A stretch of DNA of 64,000 bases from Algoriphagus sp. NG3 (lineage in GTDB: Bacteria; Bacteroidota; Bacteroidia; Cytophagales; Cyclobacteriaceae): positions 5,062,501 through 5,126,500 of the forward strand of contig NZ_CP139421.1 of the NCBI RefSeq assembly GCF_034119865.1, written 5' to 3'. The notes under the pieces are model-generated. The model saw only the letters and a program-made list of their open reading frames with translations, was not told where the DNA came from and did not search any database. Below are positions 17,433 to 25,837 of this stretch, piece after piece. The position numbers and the translations under genes are program-made. The stretch's first letter is position 1; every line of letters begins with the position of its first letter.

Positions 17433-18533
17433 ATGAAAGGATTTCGATTTACTCAGTTCGTGCCTACTCAGGATCCTGAGAAGAATACGTTTGAGAATCT
17501 GCTGAATATATTTCTACAGCTCGTCACCATGACCGGAGGGGATGTGGCGGAAGCTTTGAGTTGGCTTACCAACCTGGACAACCGCTATGGCATGACCAAT
17601 CCGAAGTATGGTATAGGGGACTTTATAGAAGACCTGAAAAGCAAAGGATATCTGACTGAGGAAAACCAAAAAGGTGAGTTTAAAATCACAGGAAAATCAG
17701 AACAGACGATAAGAAAGTCGGCATTGGAGGAGATCTTTGGAAAGCTCAAGCGTGGTAAATCAGGTCAGCATAAGACCACCCATTCCGGTCAAGGAGAGGA
17801 GCGGGGAACAGACCGAAGAGCTTATGAATTCGGAGATAATCTGGATCAGATAGCCTTGACGGATTCGCTGCGGAATGCACAGGCGAACCATGGTTTCTCT
17901 GGAGATTACTTGCTGACTGAAGATGATTTGGAAGTGGTGGAAAATGAATTTCGCTCCCAGACTTCCACAGTGCTGATGATCGATATTTCGCACTCCATGA
18001 TTTTGTATGGGGAAGATAGAATTACCCCTGCCAAGAAAGTGGCCATGGCTTTGGCAGAACTCATCAAAACCAGGTATCCAAAAGATACGCTGGATATCAT
18101 TGTCTTCGGAAACGATGCATGGCAGATCGAAATCAAGGATCTGCCTTACCTGCAAGTTGGGCCATACCACACCAATACGGTAGCCGGATTGGAATTGGCG
18201 ATGGATCTACTGCGAAGAAGAAAGAATCCGAATAAGCAGATATTCATGATCACGGATGGCAAGCCGACCTGTCTGAAAGTGGGAATCAAATACTATAAAA
18301 ATGCTTTTGGGATAGACAGCAAGATACTCAGCGAAACGCTAAAACTGGCAGCGCAATGCCGGAAGCTTAAAATTCCGGTGACTACCTTTATGATTGCTTC
18401 AGATCCTTATCTAAAGGAGTTTGTGAAGGAGTTTACCAAAGTGAATAACGGGAATGCCTATTACAGCAGTCTGAAAGGACTAGGCGACCTGATTTTTGAA
18501 GATTATAGACGAAATAGAACGAAACGTTTTTAA
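17433..18533 (+). CDS. VWA domain protein, partner of the downstream AAA+ ATPase
   Basis: The N-terminal half (1-175) is a mostly helical domain with a charged, Gly/Ser-rich linker around 105-130. The C-terminal half is a von Willebrand A domain with a complete MIDAS metal site: DISHS at 184-188, a Thr in YHTNTVAGL near 245, and ITDGKP near 272. Such proteins work with MoxR or Mg-chelatase-like ATPases to remodel or insert metals into target proteins. The ATPase gene follows after 5 bp, so the two are surely one operon. No target or metalloenzyme gene is next to them. I do not know a characterised close relative. Confidence 0.85.
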   Translation: MKGFRFTQFVPTQDPEKNTFENLLNIFLQLVTMTGGDVAEALSWLTNLDNRYGMTNPKYGIGDFIEDLKSKGYLTEENQKGEFKITGKSEQTIRKSALEEIFGKLKRGKSGQHKTTHSGQGEERGTDRRAYEFGDNLDQIALTDSLRNAQANHGFSGDYLLTEDDLEVVENEFRSQTSTVLMIDISHSMILYGEDRITPAKKVAMALAELIKTRYPKDTLDIIVFGNDAWQIEIKDLPYLQVGPYHTNTVAGLELAMDLLRRRKNPNKQIFMITDGKPTCLKVGIKYYKNAFGIDSKILSETLKLAAQCRKLKIPVTTFMIASDPYLKEFVKEFTKVNNGNAYYSSLKGLGDLIFEDYRRNRTKRF

Positions 18534-18538
18534 CCCAT

Positions 18539-20062
18539 ATGGACTACCAAAAACTGACACCTAAGGAACTTACACAGATAAAAACCCTTGGCCAGCTCAA
18601 AGCTGCCGGTTACCAATCCAAATCCATCAAAGAAGAGCTTCGTGACAATCTGATCCTAAAGATCAAGCGGAAGGAAAACGTATTTGAAGGAATCTGGGGA
18701 TATGAAGATACAGTGATTCCTGATATTGAGCGGGCAATTTTGTCCCGCCACAATATAAATCTGCTTGGGCTGAGAGGTCAGGCGAAAACCAGGATTGCCA
18801 GAATGATGACTCAGCTGTTGGATGAATATGTTCCGGTTGTATTTGGTTCTGAACTGAATGACGATCCTCTGGCACCTTTAAGCACCTTTGCAAAAGATAA
18901 AATCGAGGAAAAAGGGGATGATACACCCATCATCTGGTGGCATAGAAATGATCGCTATACGGAGAAGCTAGCTACACCGGATGTATCTGTAGCCGACTTG
19001 ATCGGTGATGTGGATCCGATCAAGGCTGCGACGATGAAATTGAGTTATAATGATGAGCGGGTGATTCATTACGGACTTGTGCCGAGGTCACACCGTTCCA
19101 TTTTCGTGATCAATGAATTACCGGATTTGCAAGCTAGAATCCAGGTGGCATTATTCAATATTTTACAGGAAGGAGACATACAGATCCGAGGGTTTAAATT
19201 GAGATTGCCTCTGGATATTCAGTTTGTCTTTACCGCAAACCCGGAGGATTATACCAACAGGGGAAGTATTGTTACCCCGCTGAAAGATAGGATTGAAAGC
19301 CAGATCATCACACACTATCCTAAATCCATTGAAATTGGCAGAAGAATTACAGCGCAGGAAGCAAATCTGAAAGGTAAGCCTGTGGATAATATCTACGTGC
19401 CTGAGCTGATGAAGGACTTGATCGAGCAGATTGCAATCGAAGCCAGAGGATCCGAATATGTAGATGAGAAAAGCGGTGTTTCGGCGAGATTGACGATTTC
19501 TGCCTATGAGAATCTAATTTCTGCTGCTGAACGAAGAATGTACATGAATGGTGAAAGGAATACTATTGTCCGCATTGCTGATTTGATTGGAGTGATTCCT
19601 GCCATCACCGGCAAAGTGGAGCTGGTGTATGAAGGCGAGCAGGAAGGCGCAGGATTGGTTGCGTACAATTTAATTGGAAAAGCTATAAGAACGCAATTTG
19701 TCAATTATTTCCCTTCACCTGAGCAGAAGAAAAAGGATAAACAAGGAAACCCTTATGTGTTGCCCTTAGCTTGGTTTGGTGAGGGAAACGAGCTCGATAT
19801 CATTGCTTCACAAGGAGATAAAGAATACAAATCAGCCTTGCATTCAGTGCCTGGATTGGAAGAAGTGGTGACGCAACTGGTAAAAAATATGCCAGAAAAA
19901 GAGAAGGAATTCTTTATGGAATTTGCGCTACATGGGTTAGCTGAATTTTCCCAACTCAGCAAAAAAGTGTTGGATACCGGATTACTATTCAAAGATTTGT
20001 TCAGTTCCATGTTTGATATGGGGCCGGGAGGTGAAGATGATTTCGAGGAGGATGATTTGTAG
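18539..20062 (+). CDS. MoxR/magnesium-chelatase ChlI-like AAA+ ATPase
   Basis: The 507-residue ATPase has a degenerate helical-bundle-clade Walker A, GLRGQAKT at 77-84 (the form used by Mg-chelatase subunit I), a Walker B at about 188-194 ending in NE rather than DE, the sensor-1 Asn in FTANPEDY (about 231-238) and an arginine in LKDRIESQI near 251. A lid domain follows from about 290, and the protein ends in a very acidic tail (GGEDDFEEDD). It is co-transcribed with the VWA protein upstream and by analogy forms a chaperone pair with it. It is not a chlorophyll enzyme here: no other such genes are present. Substrate unknown. Confidence 0.88.
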   Translation: MDYQKLTPKELTQIKTLGQLKAAGYQSKSIKEELRDNLILKIKRKENVFEGIWGYEDTVIPDIERAILSRHNINLLGLRGQAKTRIARMMTQLLDEYVPVVFGSELNDDPLAPLSTFAKDKIEEKGDDTPIIWWHRNDRYTEKLATPDVSVADLIGDVDPIKAATMKLSYNDERVIHYGLVPRSHRSIFVINELPDLQARIQVALFNILQEGDIQIRGFKLRLPLDIQFVFTANPEDYTNRGSIVTPLKDRIESQIITHYPKSIEIGRRITAQEANLKGKPVDNIYVPELMKDLIEQIAIEARGSEYVDEKSGVSARLTISAYENLISAAERRMYMNGERNTIVRIADLIGVIPAITGKVELVYEGEQEGAGLVAYNLIGKAIRTQFVNYFPSPEQKKKDKQGNPYVLPLAWFGEGNELDIIASQGDKEYKSALHSVPGLEEVVTQLVKNMPEKEKEFFMEFALHGLAEFSQLSKKVLDTGLLFKDLFSSMFDMGPGGEDDFEEDDL

Positions 20063-20070
20063 GGTTGATC

Positions 20071-20096
20071 ACCGCGGAGGCGCAGAGGGCGCAGAG
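20071..20096. repeat. Left copy of GC-rich repeat flanking the GxxExxY gene
   Basis: This 26-bp sequence (beginning ACCGCGGAGGCGCAGAG) occurs in inverted orientation at 20597-20623 on the other side of the GxxExxY gene, with about 22 matches and one gap. A looser relative lies at 25739-25783. GC content is far above the surroundings. Confidence 0.65.
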
Positions 20097-20145
20097 TTTA
20101 ATTATTATAACTTTGCGCCTTTTATGTTAGTGAAACAGTATCTTT

Positions 20146-20523
20146 TTATAAGTTATTGGCAACCCTTTTTACTCCATCGATCAATTTGATGGAATTAAAG
20201 TTGATTAGTAATCCAAGTTTAATTCCCGTGAGCTTTAAATATGTCAGCAATTGAGCTTTGTGAATAGCTGCCAATTCAGAGACGGTCTTGACTTCTATAA
20301 TAACTTTTTCCTCAACTAGAATATCCAATCTATAGCATACATCGAGCTTAATCCCTTTGTATAAAACAGGAACAGGAACTTGAGTTTGAATGGTTAAGCC
20401 GATCTGGGACAATTCAAAAGCTAAGCATTTTTCGTAGCTGCTTTCCAATAAACCTGGACCAAGTTGTTTATGAACCTCAATAGCAGCACCTATAATTTTG
20501 GAAGAAATCTCATTTTCGATCAT
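20146..20523 (-). CDS. GxxExxY family protein
   Basis: The 125-residue protein carries the namesake motif in [13 protein letters not shown] (about 22-34) and the further family pattern of [16 protein letters not shown] and [24 protein letters not shown]. The E-V-K element next to the earlier Asp in R-L-D resembles a small PDDEXK nuclease core. The family is abundant in environmental bacteria, often in several copies and between repeats, and has no proven function. Here it stands alone between two inverted GC-rich repeats and breaks the run of plus-strand genes, which suggests it was inserted as a unit. Confidence 0.88.
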   Translation of the reverse strand: MIENEISSKIIGAAIEVHKQLGPGLLESSYEKCLAFELSQIGLTIQTQVPVPVLYKGIKLDVCYRLDILVEEKVIIEVKTVSELAAIHKAQLLTYLKLTGIKLGLLINFNSIKLIDGVKRVANNL

Positions 20524-20596
20524 AATAAAAAGTTACAAAACTGTTATAAACAAAGAGTTATGAAGTTAAGATGTTTTGGGAAAATCTCTTAGCTCA

Positions 20597-20623
20597 CTCT
20601 TGCGTTCTCCGCGCCTCTGCGGT
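20597..20623. repeat. Right copy of GC-rich repeat flanking the GxxExxY gene
   Basis: Reverse complement of this 27-bp stretch begins ACCGCAGAGGCGCGGAG and matches the left copy at 20071-20096 at about 22 of 26 positions. It ends four bases before the DUF1304 stop codon. Confidence 0.65.
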
Positions 20624-20626
20624 AAT

Positions 20627-20989
20627 TCACTTCAAATGCAACAAAACCAACGCAACCAGCGCCGGGAATCCCTGTACCCAGAAGATCTTTTTACTGGCCG
20701 TCAGGGCTCCAAAAATGCCGGCCACCAACACACAACTGAGAAAGAAAACAGCTACATAGAACGACCACCTAGGATCGTCAATCAACAAAGACCAAACTAA
20801 TCCGGCCACCAAAAACCCATTGTAAAGTCCCTGGTTAGCGGCCAATCCTTTGGTCTTAGGGAATAATTCGGCGGGTAATGATTTGAATGTTTTCTTGCCG
20901 ATGGTTTCCCAGGCAAACATTTCGAAATAGAGAAAATACAGGTGAAGTGCTGCAATGGCACCAATCAGAATATCGGTAAGGAGTTCCAT
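20627..20989 (-). CDS. DUF1304 family membrane protein
   Basis: The 120-residue protein has four membrane segments and the DUF1304 signature: the opening helix with ALHLYFLYFEMFAWET, then AANQGLYNGFLVAGLVW, and a C-terminal pair of helices around GIFGALT and GFPALVALVLL. The family is widespread in bacteria and has no proven role. I start at the ATG at 20989, where the family alignment begins; an upstream ATG at 21019 would add ten unrelated residues. The 3' end abuts the right-hand GC-rich repeat. Confidence 0.85.
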   Translation of the reverse strand: MELLTDILIGAIAALHLYFLYFEMFAWETIGKKTFKSLPAELFPKTKGLAANQGLYNGFLVAGLVWSLLIDDPRWSFYVAVFFLSCVLVAGIFGALTASKKIFWVQGFPALVALVLLHLK

Positions 20990-21164
20990 AATGTCAAATT
21001 TTCCAAATAAGATAAGCATTAGTATTCAGTGTACAGTCTCAGTAGCCAGAACTTTGAATTAGTCAGATGAACTCAAATAACAAAACATAGACTCATGGAA
21101 TCGCATTCCTATTGCTCCGGTTGTTTTAGTCTATTATTGAGACTGATCACTTCGAGCTGATCAC

Positions 21165-21172
21165 TATCTTTG
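21165..21172 (+). promoter_or_regulatory. Candidate -7 box of the RsmF-like gene, 4 nt before its start codon
   Basis: TATCTTTG fully matches TAnnTTTG and is followed by CCCC and the ATG at 21177, exactly the arrangement seen at queG. The nearest TTG upstream (21137-21139) is 25 bases away, a little more than the usual spacing. Confidence 0.5.
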
Positions 21173-21176
21173 CCCC

Positions 21177-22553
21177 ATGCCAGAAACCAATCTTCCTAAG
21201 GATTTCGAGTCTCAGATGCTTGAATTACTCGGTCAAGCCGAATTTGAGCAATTTAAAACAGCAATCAATAAGCCTTCCCGTACCTCCATCAGATTAAATT
21301 CTGCCAAAAATTTTTCGCTTTCTTGGGCAAATACGTCCATCCCTTGGTCTTCAACCGGTTTTTTTCTTGATGAGCGACCTTCTTTTACACTTGATCCTGC
21401 CATACATGCAGGAGCTTATTATGTGCAGGAAGCCTCTTCCATGTTTATAGAACACATTTTGCGTTCCCAGAATATTCCTAGAGGAATCTATCTTGATCTG
21501 GCGGCTGCTCCCGGAGGAAAATCTACTTTGCTCTCTTCGTATCTGGGTGATGAGGGCATGCTGGTCGCTAATGAGGTGATCCAGCCTAGGGCGCAGGTTT
21601 TGAAGGAAAATATCATTAAGTGGGGATTGGGAAATACGGTGGTTACAAATAACGACCCAGAACATTACGGTACGTTAGAAGGTTTTTTTGACTTGGTTTT
21701 GGTAGATGCTCCCTGCTCTGGAGAGGGGATGTTTCGCAAGGATCCACAGGCAAGGGAGGAATGGTCGATTGACAGTGTACAGCTTTGCTCGGCACGTCAA
21801 AAAAGGATTATGGATCAAGCCGGGGCTTTAGTGAAGGCTGATGGATATTTGGTTTACAGCACCTGTACTTTCAATGAGCAGGAAAATGAGGATATGATCC
21901 GCTTTCTGACTGAGGAATTTTCTTATGAACCCGTGCGTATTTCTATTGATAATGCCTGGAATATCCGGGAAACTTCTGTGGAATCAGAAGGAAAAATATT
22001 TTTTGGTTACCGGTTTTTCCCACATTTAGTGGAAGGAGAAGGGTTTTTTATTACCGTTTTCAAAAGATCGTCGGATGCGTATATACAAGAGCCCAAGCGG
22101 GTAAAAGACTTTAAACACCCTTATTTGAAAGAAATCTGGGATAGGGATTCTAGTCAGTTGGATGAAGAATTGGGGTTTGATGGGAAGGGGAAGTACTATA
22201 CTTTAAATGATTCTTTTTTCAGGATATCTAAAGATTGGAACCTGCATTTTCAGAAAATTTCCCAACATCTTAGTTTGAAATATTTTGGAGTGGAAATAGG
22301 CAAAAAACAGAAAAGTGACTGGATTCCCAATCATGAATGGGCGCTGTCAATTTTACCCAAAGGGGATTTTCCCTCGTACGAAATTTTAGAGTTAGAAGCT
22401 TTAGAGTTTCTGCGTAAAAATGAGCTAGAAATTCCTGATTTGCCTTTAGGTTGGGTGTTGATAACTTACAAGAACCTCCCGCTTGGCTGGATCAAAAATC
22501 TCGGTAAACGTGTGAATAACTATTACCCGAAGGAGTGGAGAATCAGGATGTGA
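21177..22553 (+). CDS. RsmF/NOL1-NOP2-Sun type rRNA cytosine-C5 methyltransferase
   Basis: The 458-residue enzyme should methylate a cytosine in 16S rRNA (or a tRNA) with S-adenosylmethionine. Seen: SAM-binding motif DLAAAPGGKS at 107-116, and the two catalytic cysteines of the NSUN family, Cys180 in DAPCSGEG and Cys230 in YSTCTF. The C-terminal part (about 290-458) matches the extra RNA-binding domains of RsmF, ending in a PUA-like segment (LPLGWVLITYKNLPLGWIKN, two LPLGW copies). Target position cannot be read from sequence. A -7 promoter box four bases before the ATG suggests a leaderless message. The gene is monocistronic. Confidence 0.9.
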   Translation: MPETNLPKDFESQMLELLGQAEFEQFKTAINKPSRTSIRLNSAKNFSLSWANTSIPWSSTGFFLDERPSFTLDPAIHAGAYYVQEASSMFIEHILRSQNIPRGIYLDLAAAPGGKSTLLSSYLGDEGMLVANEVIQPRAQVLKENIIKWGLGNTVVTNNDPEHYGTLEGFFDLVLVDAPCSGEGMFRKDPQAREEWSIDSVQLCSARQKRIMDQAGALVKADGYLVYSTCTFNEQENEDMIRFLTEEFSYEPVRISIDNAWNIRETSVESEGKIFFGYRFFPHLVEGEGFFITVFKRSSDAYIQEPKRVKDFKHPYLKEIWDRDSSQLDEELGFDGKGKYYTLNDSFFRISKDWNLHFQKISQHLSLKYFGVEIGKKQKSDWIPNHEWALSILPKGDFPSYEILELEALEFLRKNELEIPDLPLGWVLITYKNLPLGWIKNLGKRVNNYYPKEWRIRM

Positions 22554-22691
22554 TTGCATATGAGTAGCTAGTATTTGGTATCAAGTATAAAGGCTTTATC
22601 GGAACATCAGATCAAATTTAGTTTCGGGAATATTACCATATCGGGTATTTGCCGCCAGTCATCTGACTAACATGATATGATAGCTAAATCG

Positions 22692-22876
22692 TTAGAGAAT
22701 CAGGTTTCCTGCGAGTAAAGTGATAAAAGCAATATAGGATGTAGGAAACACTGCTTTGAAGGCCACTTCTGCCACCGATCACTCGTAATGAGCGCCCGTC
22801 TCTCGGAGTGTAGGTAGTCGAAGTATCTGTTTTTTGCCCAGTAAAACAAAGAAAATATGGCTATCGGCATCACTAC
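22692..22876 (-). pseudogene. Possible remnant of a membrane protein gene
   Basis: On the minus strand two overlapping frames give membrane-protein-like sequence: first MPIAIFSLFYWAKNRYFDYL (a hydrophobic stretch, then a basic-aromatic tail) and, shifted by one frame near 22777, VAEVAFKAVFPTSYIAFITL up to a stop at 22692-22694. Together they look like the end of a membrane protein broken by a frameshift, with its 5' part missing. The parent family is not recognised. Confidence 0.25.
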
Positions 22877-22954
22877 GGATAATCATATAGCAAATTCATT
22901 CAATAAAATTCCGTACTTTCACCGCTGAAATAGTTCTTAACTTTATTTCATTTT

Positions 22955-23135
22955 CAACCGGAAGAGGTTTTACTTAGCTGTAGATTAATAGGGAATCGTG
23001 TGAAAATCACGAACTGTCGCGCAACTGTAAGTAACACACCAAAGACGATCATCCTCGCATGTCCACTGTCTCCAACACCACGGAGATGGGAAGGACGATG
23101 AAAGTCGTTACAAGTCAGGAGACCTGCCTATTCCG
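22955..23135 (+). promoter_or_regulatory. Cobalamin (B12) riboswitch of metE
   Basis: The core signatures of the adenosyl/aquo-cobalamin aptamer are present in order: AATAGGGAATCGTGTGAAAA (about 22987-23006), GCAACTGTAA at 23021-23030, and the B12 box AAGTCAGGAGACCTGCC at 23112-23128. It precedes metE by about 220 nt. Known cobalamin riboswitches lower expression when B12 is bound, which fits a cobalamin-independent methionine synthase. A weak -7-like box (TACTTTCA) lies shortly before it. Between the B12 box and metE is a hairpin CCTGCCTG / CAGTCAGG, but no clear intrinsic terminator. Confidence 0.93.
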
Positions 23136-23316
23136 ACCTGCCTGCCGTCAGTCAGGATTGACGTTGCTTCCGCGAAATGAGGCCTATAGTCAAGTTTGAT
23201 ACGTTTTTCTTAGTAGTATTTATCTGTGTCCTACGGCTCAGACAAGATCTGCTATGCGCGTATTATACTTTACTTTTTGCCCCAATTCGCCAGCATAGTG
23301 AAATCTAGCCAAAGAG

Positions 23317-23351
23317 CTTTTAACTAATTATTCATCATTAACAGTTAAAAG
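23317..23351 (+). promoter_or_regulatory. Hairpin covering the metE start region
   Basis: CTTTTAACT (23317-23325) is perfectly complementary to AGTTAAAAG (23343-23351), which ends two bases before the metE ATG and covers the purine-rich stretch that would serve as ribosome binding site. A 17-base loop separates the arms. It may be the translational expression platform of the riboswitch. Confidence 0.45.
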
Positions 23352-23353
23352 AG

Positions 23354-25681
23354 ATGCAGACGCATAATCTTGGCTATCCGCGAATTGGTAGCCGCCGAGA
23401 ACTTAAAAAAGCCTGTGAGCAGTATTGGTCAGGCAAAATTGGATTTTCTGAGCTTCTTTCTGTAGGGGAAGGTATCAGGAAAGACAACTGGACACTTCAA
23501 AAAGAAGCAGGAATCGACTTGATCCCCTCCAACGATTTTTCGCTCTATGATCAGGTCTTGGACATGTCTCTGATGGTGGGAGCGATTCCGGAGCGCTATC
23601 ATGAGGTGATTTTGCAAAAAGGTGGAAATGAACTGGACTTGTATTTTGCGATGGCCCGTGGCTATCAGCAAAATGGTCTGGATATTACCGCCATGGAAAT
23701 GACCAAATGGTTTGATACCAATTACCATTATATCGTACCGGAATTCACTAAGAATCAGGAATTCAAGCTGTTTTCTACCAAGGCCATTAAGGAATTTTCC
23801 GAAGCAAAACAACTTGGGATTTTGACCAAGCCTGTGTTGATAGGGCCAGTATCCTATTTACTCTTAGGCAAAGAGAAAGAAGCTGGTTTTGACAGGATCG
23901 ACTTGATCAAGAACCTGCTTCCTGTTTACTTGGAAATTCTGAAAAAACTCGATGAGCTACACGTAGAGTACGTGCAGTTTGATGAGCCGTTTTTAGCAAT
24001 GGATCTGACTGAAAAGGAGCAGAATGCTTATTCTTATGTGTATGGAGAAATCAAAAAAGCTTTTCCTTCGCTCAAAATCATCCTTGCGAATTATTTCGAC
24101 TGCTTCGGGGAAAATCTCGAAATAGCACTTTCTCTTCCGGTTCATACTCTACACTTGGATTTGGTACGTTGCCCGTCCCAATTGGATGATATTTTGGATT
24201 CGGGAAAATTGAAAGCCAACGTCAACTTGTCATTGGGAGTAGTGGATGGAAGAAATATCTGGAAGAATGATTTTCAGAACTCGCTTTCTCAGATCAAAAA
24301 GGTGATTGACAAAATCGGTGCTGACCGTGTTTGGATAGCACCTTCTTGTTCGCTGATACATTCTCCCTGTGATCTTGATTTGGAGACAAATGAAGCAACT
24401 CTCCCGGCTGAAGTAAAGCAATGGTTGGCTTTTGCGAAGCAGAAGATCGCAGAGGTAGTGATCTTGAAAAAGCTTGTAGAAAATGATAAAGACATACAGG
24501 TTTTGGAGGGTTTTTCGCAAAATGTGGTAGCCACCGCAAGCCGAAAATCCTCAACTCTCATCCACAACCCGCAGGTCAAAGACCGGGTGAAAGCTATAGG
24601 AGCAACGGATGATCAGCGTAAAAGTGACTTCTCGAACCGTCAAACCAAACAAAAAGCAGCATTAAATCTCCCACTTTTCCCCACTACTACGATTGGCTCT
24701 TTTCCGCAGACTACAGAAGTACGTTCTTGGAGAGCACGGTTTAAAAAAGGTGAATTGACCAAAGAGGCATACGAAAAACTCTTGGAAGATGAGACAAAAG
24801 ATTCGATACTGTGGCAGAAGGAAATCGGTATGGACGTACTCGTGCACGGAGAATTTGAGCGCAATGATATGGTCGAGTATTTCGGGGAGCAATTGGCCGG
24901 GTTTGCTTTTACCAAGTTTGGCTGGGTGCAGAGCTATGGCAGTAGATGCGTGAAGCCACCGATTATCTACGGGGATGTACACAGACCTGAGCCGATGACA
25001 GTGCGTTGGTCGGCTTTTGCCCAGTCTCTTACTGAGAAGCCTGTAAAGGGAATGCTAACAGGTCCGGTGACGATCCTGCAATGGAGTTTTGTGCGTAATG
25101 ACCAGCCTAGATCCCAAACGTGTACGCAGATTGCTTTGGCTATCCGTGACGAAGTGGTGGATTTGGAAAAGGCCGGAATCGGAGTGATCCAGATCGATGA
25201 GCCTGCAATCAGGGAAGGTCTTCCACTTCGCAAAGCTGATTGGCAGAATTACTTGGAATGGGCGGTCCGTGCATTTAGGATTTCCGCCAGCGGTGTGAAA
25301 GACGAAACGCAGATCCACACGCACATGTGTTATTCGGAGTTCAATGATATCATCCAGAACATCGCTGACATGGATGCGGATGTGATTACAATAGAATGCT
25401 CCAGATCTCAAATGGAGTTGCTGGATGCTTTTGCGGAGTTTAATTATCCAAATGAAATTGGCCCGGGAGTCTATGATATTCACTCACCACGGGTGCCGTC
25501 TAAAGCCGAAATGATTGCATTAATGGAAAAAGCGAAAGCAGTGATTCCTGCGGCAAATCTGTGGGTGAATCCGGATTGTGGCTTAAAAACCCGACACTGG
25601 GAAGAAACCAGAAAAGCGTTGATCGAAATGGTGTCTGCCGCAAAGAAACTGCGTGAAGCAGTGACTGAGCCTGTGAGCTAA
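23354..25681 (+). CDS. metE: Cobalamin-independent methionine synthase
   Basis: MetE transfers a methyl group from 5-methyltetrahydrofolate-(polyglutamate) to homocysteine without B12. The 775-residue protein has both TIM-barrel halves: the N-terminal one starts NLGYPRIGSRRELKKA, and the catalytic one starts near 440 with FPTTTIGSFPQT and holds the zinc ligands in HTHMCYSEF (His and Cys) and WVNPDCGLKTRHW (Cys), plus the conserved QIDEPAIREGLP. The cobalamin riboswitch upstream shuts it down when B12 is available, implying that the genome also has a B12-dependent MetH. A good terminator follows at 25691-25725. Confidence 0.98.
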   Translation: MQTHNLGYPRIGSRRELKKACEQYWSGKIGFSELLSVGEGIRKDNWTLQKEAGIDLIPSNDFSLYDQVLDMSLMVGAIPERYHEVILQKGGNELDLYFAMARGYQQNGLDITAMEMTKWFDTNYHYIVPEFTKNQEFKLFSTKAIKEFSEAKQLGILTKPVLIGPVSYLLLGKEKEAGFDRIDLIKNLLPVYLEILKKLDELHVEYVQFDEPFLAMDLTEKEQNAYSYVYGEIKKAFPSLKIILANYFDCFGENLEIALSLPVHTLHLDLVRCPSQLDDILDSGKLKANVNLSLGVVDGRNIWKNDFQNSLSQIKKVIDKIGADRVWIAPSCSLIHSPCDLDLETNEATLPAEVKQWLAFAKQKIAEVVILKKLVENDKDIQVLEGFSQNVVATASRKSSTLIHNPQVKDRVKAIGATDDQRKSDFSNRQTKQKAALNLPLFPTTTIGSFPQTTEVRSWRARFKKGELTKEAYEKLLEDETKDSILWQKEIGMDVLVHGEFERNDMVEYFGEQLAGFAFTKFGWVQSYGSRCVKPPIIYGDVHRPEPMTVRWSAFAQSLTEKPVKGMLTGPVTILQWSFVRNDQPRSQTCTQIALAIRDEVVDLEKAGIGVIQIDEPAIREGLPLRKADWQNYLEWAVRAFRISASGVKDETQIHTHMCYSEFNDIIQNIADMDADVITIECSRSQMELLDAFAEFNYPNEIGPGVYDIHSPRVPSKAEMIALMEKAKAVIPAANLWVNPDCGLKTRHWEETRKALIEMVSAAKKLREAVTEPVS

Positions 25682-25690
25682 AAACAAGTT

Positions 25691-25725
25691 GCCTGGCGGA
25701 TGGGGATCCGTCAGGCGATTTTTTT
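25691..25725 (+). terminator. Intrinsic terminator of metE
   Basis: GCCTGgCGGAT pairs with ATCCGtCAGGC across a 4-base GGGG loop region and is followed by a run of seven T's. It starts 10 bp after the metE stop codon. Confidence 0.88.
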
Positions 25726-25738
25726 CTAAGCTATTATA

Positions 25739-25783
25739 ACCGCGGTGAACACGGAGGTTTTGGCAGAGAGCGCAGGTTAATTA
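25739..25783. repeat. Degenerate relative of the GC-rich repeat
   Basis: The stretch starting ACCGCGGTGAACACGGAGG and continuing with GCAGAGAGCGCAGG resembles the repeats at 20071-20096 and 20597-20623 in composition and key words (ACCGCGG, GCAGAG, GCGCAG) but is longer and diverged. No GxxExxY gene is next to it. Confidence 0.4.
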
Positions 25784-25837
25784 TAGAGATACTTGTTTTG
25801 ATTCGCTTTTGTCCTAGTAGACCAGACAACTCTTTTA

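Noticed and set aside
17760..18170. 136-codon minus-strand frame within the VWA gene
   Set aside because: Antisense to the MIDAS-bearing region; no independent support.
23129..23164. CCTGCCTG / CAGTCAGG hairpin as an intrinsic terminator of the riboswitch
   Set aside because: It is not followed by a T run, so it is not a typical terminator; it could be part of the expression platform.
25055..25483. 142-codon minus-strand open frame within metE
   Set aside because: Antisense to the zinc-site region of metE, which is clearly the real gene.
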